From positions 1 to 37,479 of IMG/VR virus record IMGVR_UViG_3300017598_000268: a stretch of 37,479 nucleotides of DNA. The stretch is one strand, 5' to 3'. The DNA comes from a virus. The translations under genes and the position numbers were made by a program. Below the pieces are notes generated by a model that saw only the letters and a list, made by a program, of their open reading frames with translations, did no database searches and was not told where the DNA came from. Of the stretch, positions 17,701 to 25,912 are shown piece by piece; positions within the stretch are counted from its first letter, which is position 1, and every line of letters begins with the position of its first letter.

Positions 17701-20700
17701 TCATCGGTCGAACGCATCCGTTATGGAGGCTTTATTCTCGACACTGGAAGCCTACATCAGAGATGGTCGAATTGATAAGGATGGTCAGAAAGAATTAACC
17801 CAACTTATCAAGCATGGCAATAAAGCCAAAGCAACCATGAAGGAGCTTGGATACAAGCTGTCATGGAAGAGCGACAAAACTATTCAGAAGTTCTTGGAGG
17901 ATATTCCACCAAAGAAAGTTCCAGTGGCAGTCAGAAAGACCATTGATGAGAGCGCATGGATAGGTTACGAGACATCTGGCAAAAAACATAAGCCATTATC
18001 AGCCGAAGATAAAGCGACTCTTACAGAGGCTCTCAGGGACTTTATGTCAGACAAGACATTTGAACAATTTCCCAGCTTCAACAACAGGAGTGAGCTACAC
18101 AAATGGATTAGTAGTCTAACATTTCATAATAGAAAGGTACTTGCTGATACTCTGGCAACCAAAACAGCTCAGAATCTCGGCTCACCAAATGTTAACAAGG
18201 TGCTGAGAGAAACTATTGATAAGTCGGTGGCAGGTTATGCCTATGGCGATGCAATGCTGATCATCAAGGTTGATAAGGGCAAAGATGCACAGGTCGAACT
18301 TGGCGATAAGACTGGTACCAAAAAGCACAGGTCGTACAAGTACGGAGTCACTGGGAGTGTTGTTGGCAAATTTCATAAGCCTGTTGGCATGGAGACTATG
18401 TTCCCAGACTGGGCAAAGTCTCGCAGGGATAAGAACGCATCAATCCCACATGGTAAGCGTAGCTTTATGTTGGCACTGCCAGAGCAGAAGATGACTAAAG
18501 AGATGGCTGATACCATCAACTCTCTCGAATATAACGCCATACAGACACCGAAGCAGGCTCGACTTGCACAGGACTTTAAGCGTAGCAATTGGCGTTCATC
18601 ATTATTGACAAAGGATGCCCAGAAAAAAGAAACAGGCAAGGAAGGGTTTAGTGCTGCTGATTTTATTCATGCACTCAAATCTTCACCGTCCTCTTCAACA
18701 CTGACTATCCCAAACTCAAAGTTAATCAACAGAGAGATTAATGCAGCCAGAAAGGGCGTGGTTCCAGACTACAAAGAAGATAAAGACGGGAACGTTGTTA
18801 ACACAGGGTTAAGCACTCGCATATTCAACCTCGGTCAATCAGAAGTTTACTTTGCTCTTAGTAGTGGGTATAATTATAATCGAGAGTATGGCATTGATTT
18901 GGAGGCAGCAGGTCTGTCCGAGAATGAAGTTGCCATCAACGGTGTCATCAACAATGAGCTTGGAGCCAAAGGTATAGCGGCTCCTGCTGTCATGTTGAAA
19001 GCCATTGAAGAGGGAGCCACCGTACTCGATGCATATGCAGTGAAGAGCAAGGATTATAAAGATGGATTCCTGCCTTCTCTCTATGCAGAATACGGGTTTG
19101 AAGTCGCTGCTACTGTACCGTTTGACCCAGAGTATCATAAGGATGTTAATGAACTTAACGACCTGAAGAGAACATGGGCTGCAGACGGGTGGAAGGAGTC
19201 AGATGGATTTCCCGACATAGTTATAATGAAATGGAGTGGGACTAATGAGCAAAGAAAAGGGCTACAAAAAAGGTGGCTACAATCCGTTAAAGATGGCACT
19301 GACTTCTCAACAACTGAGAGTATTGAGTCAGAAGCAAGAGAACTTGCTGATGAATGGAATAGCGAGACTGATCCAGAAGCACGGGTCAGAGAACGTAACG
19401 CCAGACATGATAAAGGGTCAGTACAAACTGGTAGTAGAATACCATCTTCCGACAGACTTAGAGCAATACTTGGCGAGTTAGATAGTCTAACTCCTGCTGA
19501 GAGAATTAATCTTAATCTCGAAGAGGGCAACCTCTTCTATCAGCCCAACGAACAGGACAAGAATAATGCCAGAGGTAATATTCTTTTTAAGGATGATAAA
19601 GCTATCATCACCCTGTTCGAGAAGGCTGACCTATCAACCTTCCTGCATGAATCTGGACACCTGTTTTTGGAAATGGAGAGACAGCTCTCTGACCCAGAAA
19701 ACCTAACAGAAGACCAGCAGAAAATACTACAGTGGCTTGGTGTTAATTCATTTGATGAAATTGGCGTTGAGCATCACGAGATGTGGGCAAGAGGTTTCGA
19801 GAAATACCTTTATGAAGGTAAGGCTCCGTCAGAAAATCTACGTTCTGCATTCAGTGCATTTTCAAACTGGCTGACTCAGGTTTACAAGGGCGTGGTCTCA
19901 AAACTTAATGTCCAGCTCAACGATGACATCCGTGGTGTTATGGACAGAATGCTTGCCAGTAAAGAGGAAATTGCAGAAGCAAGAAGCAGTAAGGATTATC
20001 GCAACCTATTCCTGAATGTGAAGACTGCTGGTCGAGAAGCTACCGCTGATGATCAGGCGACAGTACTTACCGAGAAGGAGATGGAGACCTATCAGAAGAA
20101 GGTTAGGCAGGATGCCGAGAAAGCTGATGAGACACTCCGCACGAAACTATTTAATGAATTAAAGCGAACCAAAACAAAACTCTGGAAGAGTGAAACTGCC
20201 CAGCTCAAAAAAGAAATTAAAGCCGAGCTGATTGAGAATGATCCAGTCTACTCATCCAGAGACAAGATGCGTAAGCCAATTGTTGATGACAATCCAGACA
20301 CCAAGATGAACTCTGCTGCTGTCAGGGATTTCTTTGATGGCAAGATACCAATTGAATACGCAAAGATGGTTCACGAAGACAGCACAATGAATATCGATGA
20401 AATGGCAGAGCGTCATGGATTCGCTGATGGTGCCACTATGTTTGCAGACCTCTCTGAAGCTCCTCCACTTAATGACCGTGTGAAGGAAATGGCTGAAGAT
20501 GAGATGCATAAACGTCATGGCGATATGCTGAATGACGGCACCCTTCAACAAGAAGCTGAAGCTGCAGCCCACCATGAAGGTCGAGCTGAATTTCTTCTTT
20601 ACGAACTTCGTTTATTGAATAGGCAATTGAAGAGAAAGCCTGCTATTGATAAGCGACAGCTCAAGGAGGAAGCTAGACTGTTTGTTGAGAGAACTCCATA

Positions 20701-23371
20701 CGATAAACTGGTTCCAAGCAAGTTCAGAAGAGCAGAGGTCAAGTATGCAAAAGAGGCTCAGAAGGCAGTTGACAAAGGGGATACAAAAGCAGCGATTGAG
20801 GCAAAGACTTTACAGGCGGCAAACTTCTACTTGTACAGGGCAGCGACTGAAGCAAAGATGAAAGCCGAGAGGGTTAGTGCCAAGCTCAAGAGAATGCAGA
20901 GCAGGGATTATTCCAAGAGCATGAACCCTGAGTACATTGCCAGAATGAAGCAGCTACTTATTGCTTATGATTTCAGGCGGTCAGTAAAGGATGCTCCAGA
21001 GGCAGCTCTCGACAAAGTAAAGGCAATTGCTCTATGGGCTATTGAGCAGCAAACAGATTCGTTTGAGATATTCCCATACGACAATAACATCAGGCAGATT
21101 ATGATGGCTCTCGACCCAGCCATTCCTGCTGCAGACAAACCTCCAATGCCAGAGCATATTAGGTCATACAAGGAGATGCCACTGAATGAATTACTTGGCA
21201 TTTCTGACATGGCTGACCACCTGCGATTTGTGGGCGGAAAGAACTACGATGAAGTTAAAGAGCAGAAGCTCGCTAACCATCAAACTATCGCTGATGACAT
21301 TAGAGCCACTACCCATATTGGCAGCCCAACTCACTCTGACCAAATGAAAGATGCGATGGGTAGAAATGTAAATGACTACATCACCACTGCATTAACTAAC
21401 CCAGAGAACTTGGTTAGGTACCTCGATGGTGATGAGCGTGGCACTGCTTACGAGCGAATTAAACGACCCATTGATGATGCTATCTCCAACAAGCTTCTCC
21501 CTATGCAGGAGCAAGCTAATGCCGATATGGTTGACATCTATGAAGAGTCATTCAATGAGCAAGAGCTGCAGGAGATGAATAAGAAGACCAAAGTCAATGG
21601 TCTGAACAGAAGCTTCACAAAGTGGGAGATGATCTCATTAGCCTTGAACTGGGGCAACGACTCATCAAGACAGGCTGTTATCGACTCGAAGGTTGATGGC
21701 ACTCTGGAATATCCCAGAGGTGAAGATGATGTTATGGCTGTGATTAATAACCTCACAAAGAAAGAATGGGATTTTGTGAAGAAGGTCTGGGCATACAATG
21801 ACAGTTACTGGAAGCAGCTCTCTGATCTTGAGTATAAGAGAAAGGGCGTTCGACCCATGAAGGTTCAGCCAACTTCATTCATGACTAAGTTCGGTGAGAT
21901 GGAGGGTGGTTATCATCCACTATCTTACGACCCAAAGACCTCGCTCAATGTATCAGAGGAAGACCTGAGAGACTCTATCAATAGTGTTTCAATGGGAAGG
22001 TTCACCAAAGCTCAAACTCCTGATGGAATGCTGCAGGAGCGACAAGGCTCTGGAGGCAGACCTGTTCTCCTTGATATGTCAGTATGGCACCGTCACATCA
22101 CTGGCAACATCCAGTTGATAGCGATGTCTGATGCAATCAATGAGGTTCAGGAATTGCTCTCATCAAAACCGTTTCGGGATATGATGACCGAGACCAGAAA
22201 TATATCCACCTACAAAGCTCTTGATGTCTGGCTAAAGGATATTGCGATTGGCGAGCAGGTTGGTGGTGATATTGTTAGTCGATGGTTGAGAGGCATCAGG
22301 ACAGGATTCTCTGCAATGGCTATTGGCTGGAACTTCTCAACAGTGCTAATGCAGCCGCTTGGATTATTTACCACCATGCCTGTTATTGGTTACGGAAATA
22401 CTGTCTGGGCGTTAAGCCAGTTTGCCAGAAGACCATTTGAGATGATTGGGTATATGCAGGACAACAGTAACTTCATGAAGCACCGTGGAGAGTCATTCAA
22501 CAAAGACCTGATGGATACGGTTAATGCGATGAAGCAAGACCCAACAAAGGGCAGCAAGGTTGTTCCACGATGGGTAGCTAAGTCGCTGTTCAAGCCGATA
22601 GCATTTGTTCAGAGAATGGTTGATGCTATCTCATGGCACGGTGCTTACAGAAACTCTCTTGGAAGAAATCCAGATTTCACTGAGGCAGATCATATTAGTG
22701 AGGCAGATAATATGGTTAGGCGTTCACAGTCTTCAGGGGATTTCTCTGACAGAACTGCGGTTGAGCGTGGCTCACTATCAACATCTATCAGGCAACAGGA
22801 GTTCGTTAGAATATTCACCTCACTTGGCGGTTACTTTTTCAACAAAGGTAACATCATGGTGGAGTTCACTCGCAAGGCTAACAAAGAGGGTGTTGCCAAT
22901 AAAGTTCGGTACGTTCGTGACATCATGACAATGCTCGCTGCAGAAGCAATTATGGTTGGAGTTATTAAGGGAACCATTGAGGGTCTCGGTGACGATGAAG
23001 AGGAAGACTCTCTTCCGAAGTGGATAGCAAAAGAGACGGCTAAAAGTGCGGCAGGGTCATACCCGTTAATCAGGGAAATGGGTTCAGAGATATCTGGATT
23101 CAGGGGTGGCTCCACAATGAGAACATTCTATGAGGTTGGCGGTAAGGCGTTCAATGCTTTTGGCGATGTATTCGCTGCACCATTCGATGATGATGTTGAG
23201 CTTGGCAGAAAACAAGTTAAGGCGATTAATGATCTTGGTGGTATAATGTTCAAGTACCCAAGTAAAGCCATGAATAGATTTGGGGAGTCGTTCTACGATG
23301 ACGTAATCGAAGGTGAGGATGTCGACCTGATGGACTACCTAATGTGGACTAAAGACAAAGAGGATAAGTAG
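14741..23371 (+). CDS. Giant polyvalent ejection protein with LPD domains and HESGH zinc metallopeptidase
   Basis: 2,876 residues, starting at TTG 14741 with GAGG at 14729-14732 (8-base gap) and overlapping the previous stop. Residues ~470-860 form the large polyvalent-protein-associated region typical of phage ejection polyproteins: NYREIKIKMP at 470, EEQQSDLHQKGRQVGYSE at ~521, PDAPFKKTEAWIDLGLKRAL at ~678, and IPITEELRNKV then GLSLFQ near 840-860. Residues ~885-1260 form a second such region (FLFTGIDSSQVDYPTEMQGG). Residues ~1310-1500 resemble a GNAT-type C-terminal half (LPSLYAEYGFEVAATVPFD). HESGH at 1636-1640, with E1687 in WARGFEKYLYEG as possible third ligand, marks a gluzincin-like metallopeptidase. 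Charged coiled coils span ~1720-2150, and hydrophobic segments lie near 2521-2550 and 2730-2750. It occupies the T7 gp16 place but shows no lysozyme or transglycosylase motif. Processing by its own protease is conceivable but unproven. Confidence 0.8.
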   Translation: MSLQDCLKKVAMSRTDREKLNSMASSAVKDGMTPEDAAAAESTVINQFMENVDSDLDAIATQAEAQGVTVSKRDDKKIEDGLKLEEQKLLKEQNAKLGLFSPVERAVLTMKLPAWDSTKKNPEGKALGSNIYANIRKASGVKQEELHWLGLQEILEVDPKAKYTREETASIIQAIELNVIETVAGDPKPQDIDITDEVEIYHNEPFQYDIEMVEEALIDHAVNGLKQQFRGGDLIIAQEHLPFGISIDMGTEYSKWVIANVDKVFEVFKNKDNKLLTDEEIFQLEKYFAETDSNTRKKVALEQSVRLSELNPLGWEFYNNGQVQALAIDHLSNFIGSAVRGGMEIYRDRDNDTHTLEVIRRNQGESNSFLLGNDESGYGHFFGSAAGVHGFMIESGDTLSHNEGFVRLEDAGRDEDAREAGYLNHQDAIESQMDGEFEHSVSTPVEERAKWGSSNYNVNHPDLNYNEDTNYREIKIKMPDLTTSAGERFTNTVHFDDENIITFLRTNDRTDMGGLSGVSLHIEEQQSDLHQKGRQVGYSERSLTDLAEAKSQISSEMDSLSRTLFETQEVTDKDGEKYILTERFDEGIIEESFLSAMNTYVEMYSKHQDKGDLDAWLIRSSAFHQVLSDRHKKSNGKSFTVFAELFASNPKIAEQLIDLHNQRAIIEAQQKKEIKAVPDAPFKKTEAWIDLGLKRALLTAIAEGKDHLTWNNAASVASTWSKEYLEMYSNQYNKLMPARIKKITGITPTNIAFDGDPAHTYSKPSFEDSIIIENDYWAGNQGQYVISIKRHGLGAYGYEKIQGTDTYATRVKFDTREEAEAVGRKLYERIPAETDAGFWHIPITEELRNKVMNQGLSLFQPDKDMGKSLTKKDERDAKLVLLPNTLTDNYHDNYDRIVAEAAIVNPDDFIGATFAPTLADLTGGGFLFTGIDSSQVDYPTEMQGGQSFPMLESYHNGKIVWAVNDVGGVTKLQKSDYIIVSAMAADTHRSNASVMEALFSTLEAYIRDGRIDKDGQKELTQLIKHGNKAKATMKELGYKLSWKSDKTIQKFLEDIPPKKVPVAVRKTIDESAWIGYETSGKKHKPLSAEDKATLTEALRDFMSDKTFEQFPSFNNRSELHKWISSLTFHNRKVLADTLATKTAQNLGSPNVNKVLRETIDKSVAGYAYGDAMLIIKVDKGKDAQVELGDKTGTKKHRSYKYGVTGSVVGKFHKPVGMETMFPDWAKSRRDKNASIPHGKRSFMLALPEQKMTKEMADTINSLEYNAIQTPKQARLAQDFKRSNWRSSLLTKDAQKKETGKEGFSAADFIHALKSSPSSSTLTIPNSKLINREINAARKGVVPDYKEDKDGNVVNTGLSTRIFNLGQSEVYFALSSGYNYNREYGIDLEAAGLSENEVAINGVINNELGAKGIAAPAVMLKAIEEGATVLDAYAVKSKDYKDGFLPSLYAEYGFEVAATVPFDPEYHKDVNELNDLKRTWAADGWKESDGFPDIVIMKWSGTNEQRKGLQKRWLQSVKDGTDFSTTESIESEARELADEWNSETDPEARVRERNARHDKGSVQTGSRIPSSDRLRAILGELDSLTPAERINLNLEEGNLFYQPNEQDKNNARGNILFKDDKAIITLFEKADLSTFLHESGHLFLEMERQLSDPENLTEDQQKILQWLGVNSFDEIGVEHHEMWARGFEKYLYEGKAPSENLRSAFSAFSNWLTQVYKGVVSKLNVQLNDDIRGVMDRMLASKEEIAEARSSKDYRNLFLNVKTAGREATADDQATVLTEKEMETYQKKVRQDAEKADETLRTKLFNELKRTKTKLWKSETAQLKKEIKAELIENDPVYSSRDKMRKPIVDDNPDTKMNSAAVRDFFDGKIPIEYAKMVHEDSTMNIDEMAERHGFADGATMFADLSEAPPLNDRVKEMAEDEMHKRHGDMLNDGTLQQEAEAAAHHEGRAEFLLYELRLLNRQLKRKPAIDKRQLKEEARLFVERTPYDKLVPSKFRRAEVKYAKEAQKAVDKGDTKAAIEAKTLQAANFYLYRAATEAKMKAERVSAKLKRMQSRDYSKSMNPEYIARMKQLLIAYDFRRSVKDAPEAALDKVKAIALWAIEQQTDSFEIFPYDNNIRQIMMALDPAIPAADKPPMPEHIRSYKEMPLNELLGISDMADHLRFVGGKNYDEVKEQKLANHQTIADDIRATTHIGSPTHSDQMKDAMGRNVNDYITTALTNPENLVRYLDGDERGTAYERIKRPIDDAISNKLLPMQEQANADMVDIYEESFNEQELQEMNKKTKVNGLNRSFTKWEMISLALNWGNDSSRQAVIDSKVDGTLEYPRGEDDVMAVINNLTKKEWDFVKKVWAYNDSYWKQLSDLEYKRKGVRPMKVQPTSFMTKFGEMEGGYHPLSYDPKTSLNVSEEDLRDSINSVSMGRFTKAQTPDGMLQERQGSGGRPVLLDMSVWHRHITGNIQLIAMSDAINEVQELLSSKPFRDMMTETRNISTYKALDVWLKDIAIGEQVGGDIVSRWLRGIRTGFSAMAIGWNFSTVLMQPLGLFTTMPVIGYGNTVWALSQFARRPFEMIGYMQDNSNFMKHRGESFNKDLMDTVNAMKQDPTKGSKVVPRWVAKSLFKPIAFVQRMVDAISWHGAYRNSLGRNPDFTEADHISEADNMVRRSQSSGDFSDRTAVERGSLSTSIRQQEFVRIFTSLGGYFFNKGNIMVEFTRKANKEGVANKVRYVRDIMTMLAAEAIMVGVIKGTIEGLGDDEEEDSLPKWIAKETAKSAAGSYPLIREMGSEISGFRGGSTMRTFYEVGGKAFNAFGDVFAAPFDDDVELGRKQVKAINDLGGIMFKYPSKAMNRFGESFYDDVIEGEDVDLMDYLMWTKDKEDK

Positions 23372-24292
23372 ATGACAGTTCAAAATCAAACCATTACTGC
23401 TGGCGAGTACACTGGCAACGATGTGGCTTCAAGGTTTAACTACACTTGGAGAGTGACACACAAGGATCAGGTTATTGTAATCCAGACAGATGATGAGGGC
23501 GTTGAAACTGTCCTGACTGTTGATACTGATTACCGAGTTAATGGAATTGGTGATGACGGTGGTGGCGAGATTGTCTTGCTGGTTGATACTGCTGAGACAG
23601 CACTACCAACTGATTACACGTTGTTTATGCGGTCAAACTTTGTGCCTACCCAACTTACCAACTTCGAGTCTCAGGGAGCGTTCTACCCAGAGAATCATGA
23701 GGATGCCTTTGATAAGCTAACCAGACTGATTCAGCAGCTCATCTGGAACGATGACCTTACGCTGCAGTTTAATGCGAACACAACACTAAATAACTTTAAT
23801 CCTGCGCTACCAGCACCAAATTTACCGCTGGGTTACTTGAGAATTAATGCCGATGGTACTGCTCTTGAATGGGTAGAAAACTCAAGTGGTCTTGACTTAA
23901 GTCAAGCGTTTAACTTTACCAATGAATTGACAGTTAATGGTAATGATGTTTACACAATAGAAAATATTGCTGAAGCAGCTCTTCCTCCAATTGCCGAGGT
24001 AGGAACCGCCATTCAACTACTTGCAACCCACCAGAGTAAGGGTATGGTCTGTACAGCAGCTACACCAGTTGTCGTTACTGTCGAGGACTTTGCTACAGAG
24101 CCACTGCCTGTTGGTTCAGTGGTTCCAGTTTACCAAGCAGGGGTTGGTCAGGTATCGTTTCTTGCAGGAGCTAACGTTACAATTGAATACAAGGCTACTG
24201 AGGGCTTAAGCATCTCAGAGCAATTTGGCTTTGCTACATTATGGCAGAGAGCTACAAACATATGGGTTCTGTCAGGAAGCATAGCACCATGA
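23372..24292 (+). CDS. Tail fibre with T7 gp17-type N-terminal attachment domain
   Basis: 306 residues, starting one base after the giant gene's TAG. Residues 1-~150 match the particle-binding N-terminal domain of T7 gp17-type fibres: F-Y-WR with a tdy-vng strand, then TDYTLFMRSNFVPTQLTNFESQGAFYPENHEDAFDKLTRLIQQL, the hallmark YP--HE-A-D+LT---QQ. A short linker (LPLGYLRINADGTALEWV) and a small C-terminal beta domain (~200-306) follow. At half the length of T7 gp17 it lacks a long shaft, so it may be an adapter to which the LamG/Ig proteins downstream attach. It overlaps the next gene by ATGA. Confidence 0.85.
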   Translation: MTVQNQTITAGEYTGNDVASRFNYTWRVTHKDQVIVIQTDDEGVETVLTVDTDYRVNGIGDDGGGEIVLLVDTAETALPTDYTLFMRSNFVPTQLTNFESQGAFYPENHEDAFDKLTRLIQQLIWNDDLTLQFNANTTLNNFNPALPAPNLPLGYLRINADGTALEWVENSSGLDLSQAFNFTNELTVNGNDVYTIENIAEAALPPIAEVGTAIQLLATHQSKGMVCTAATPVVVTVEDFATEPLPVGSVVPVYQAGVGQVSFLAGANVTIEYKATEGLSISEQFGFATLWQRATNIWVLSGSIAP

Positions 24293-24561
24293 TAGGCGTT
24301 AACGCTTTAGTTAAAGCAATCAGGATTGAACATCCTTCCACCACTCAGGAGGATTTAGTTCTTCATTACACGATGGACAATGTGCCTGACGGAAGAAATG
24401 TGGAGATTGATGAAGGAAAATCATCGCTCCTAATGGGTGCAACAATTAGCCCTACATCAACATTTGGCTCGTCATCAAACATGAATGTAACCGTAGATAA
24501 ATCAATACATCCAGAATCTGAAATTGGGTTGAGTATGTCTGTCACAATCGTTTCACCGTAG
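24289..24561 (+). CDS. Short LamG-start-like protein or adapter
   Basis: The frame opens at 24241, but the ATG at 24289 overlaps the fibre stop (ATGA) and has AGGA at 24274-24277, so 24289 is preferred; this gives 90 residues. The segment EDLVLHYTMDNVPDGRNVEIDEG resembles the opening strand of the LamG domains downstream (LIMHHTFDNMSGNTSLDE), but the rest of a LamG fold is missing. The remainder is serine/threonine-rich beta sequence. It could be a remnant of a shortened LamG protein or a small linker in the fibre. The function is unknown. Confidence 0.5.
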   Translation: MIGVNALVKAIRIEHPSTTQEDLVLHYTMDNVPDGRNVEIDEGKSSLLMGATISPTSTFGSSSNMNVTVDKSIHPESEIGLSMSVTIVSP

Positions 24562-24571
24562 GAGATAAATA

Positions 24572-25909
24572 ATGTCGATTAAAATGGGAGCAACATACAC
24601 TTTTTATAAAAATGGGGAAGTGGTTGCAGAATCAAAAAACATATTAACCAACGGATTCTTTTCACGACTTCTTGGGTACGCATCTGGAAATCCACAGGTC
24701 GGACACTATTGTGCCTGCTTTGTTGGTACTGGGACTACAGAGCCAGTAGAGGCAGACACTGGGATGGAGACCAATGTTGCCACCAAGAGCAGGGTGGTTA
24801 ATGAACTGGACAATACAGGTGGAACAGACATAATCCAAGAAATGTACGGGATGATGTCTCAGTCTGGCGGCAAATATTGGGGAACTTATAATTGGGGGCA
24901 TTTATTTTCTGCAGGGACATTTTCTGGTCAGGCAATATCAGAGGTGGGAGCAAGATTCTCTCATGTTAATTCATCAAATCACTCATCAAGTACCACTATT
25001 GATAGTCATGCGCTAATAAAAGATGATAATGGTGCAGTTGTTCCAATCGTGTTAACTGCTGCTGACACATTATATGTTCATGTGAAGTTTACTTATTCAA
25101 TGCCGTATAACGAACAAAGTACCATGATGCTTGGCGGCAAACCCTACGTTGCACATTTCTCTTGTAATGATGTAGATGGCACATCAAAAGCATGGTGGTC
25201 TATATTCAGGAGGAATACAAGCAATGAGCAGGGTGCTTTTTTAATGGTCGCTGAAAACCCAACACTGTCCGACTCAGCATCACTGAATTACACATCCAAA
25301 TACACAACGTCACAATCTGTACCTACACCATATACACAAACGCATCCTCATTCCAGTGATGCGAACGCAGGGATATCTGCAGTATCTGCAAGTGTTGCCA
25401 ATAGAACGTTAACTATAACTTATACATTCGGCTTATCGTCTGGTGAGGCGGCAGGCTTATGGCAACTACAAATGGGTGCAACAAGCTCACAAAACTCATC
25501 AAACTTCAGCATTAATTTCGACCAAGCTGTCACTGGATTTTCTACTGGGTTAAACACAATTACAGTGACCTATCACTTTGGGCAATTAAGTGGGTATGGT
25601 GACAAGCCACCATTAACAGCATCAATGCATCCTGCATCAACCAATGAGACAGTGGCTAATGGTGCGGCAACCACAATTGCTAAACCGAGACTCGTGGTAA
25701 AGGGTGGTGTATCTCCAATCACCTATGCTTGGACTTATCAGTCTGGTGGGTCAGCACTGCTATCGGCAGATGCTGCATCTTCATCAATGACTGCATTCTC
25801 TGGAACTGGGACAAGCGAAACCTCTGCGGAGGTTTGGCGATGTACAGCAACCGATGCTGATGCAAATACTGCTTATGCAGACTGCACAGTCAGCGTAACT
25901 TGGGCATAA
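24572..25909 (+). CDS. Fibre-associated protein with C-terminal Ig-like domain
   Basis: 445 residues, with TAGGAGAT upstream of the ATG. Residues 1-~180 (TYTFYKNGEVVAESKNILTNGFFSRLLG) resemble the N-terminal part of phage fibre-cap proteins. Residues ~180-350 are beta-rich. Residues ~360-445 form an Ig-like module with GGVSPITYAWTYQSGG and the ending WRCTATDADANTAYADCTVSVTW. The same module occurs twice in the protein encoded at 28574. It is probably exposed on the tail and involved in carbohydrate or receptor binding, inferred from the domain type and from its place between the gp17-type fibre and the LamG genes. Confidence 0.6.
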   Translation: MSIKMGATYTFYKNGEVVAESKNILTNGFFSRLLGYASGNPQVGHYCACFVGTGTTEPVEADTGMETNVATKSRVVNELDNTGGTDIIQEMYGMMSQSGGKYWGTYNWGHLFSAGTFSGQAISEVGARFSHVNSSNHSSSTTIDSHALIKDDNGAVVPIVLTAADTLYVHVKFTYSMPYNEQSTMMLGGKPYVAHFSCNDVDGTSKAWWSIFRRNTSNEQGAFLMVAENPTLSDSASLNYTSKYTTSQSVPTPYTQTHPHSSDANAGISAVSASVANRTLTITYTFGLSSGEAAGLWQLQMGATSSQNSSNFSINFDQAVTGFSTGLNTITVTYHFGQLSGYGDKPPLTASMHPASTNETVANGAATTIAKPRLVVKGGVSPITYAWTYQSGGSALLSADAASSSMTAFSGTGTSETSAEVWRCTATDADANTAYADCTVSVTWA

Positions 25910-25912
25910 ATT

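Noticed and set aside
14741-23371. Phage virion RNA polymerase or DNA methyltransferase in the giant protein
   Set aside because: I looked for polymerase motifs and a methyltransferase glycine loop or NPPY/DPPY and saw none; the recognisable parts are polyvalent-associated and peptidase-like.
25369-25382. Single ATGCGAACGC match outside the arrays
   Set aside because: An isolated copy with no neighbouring units in 11-bp register; expected by chance or codon use.
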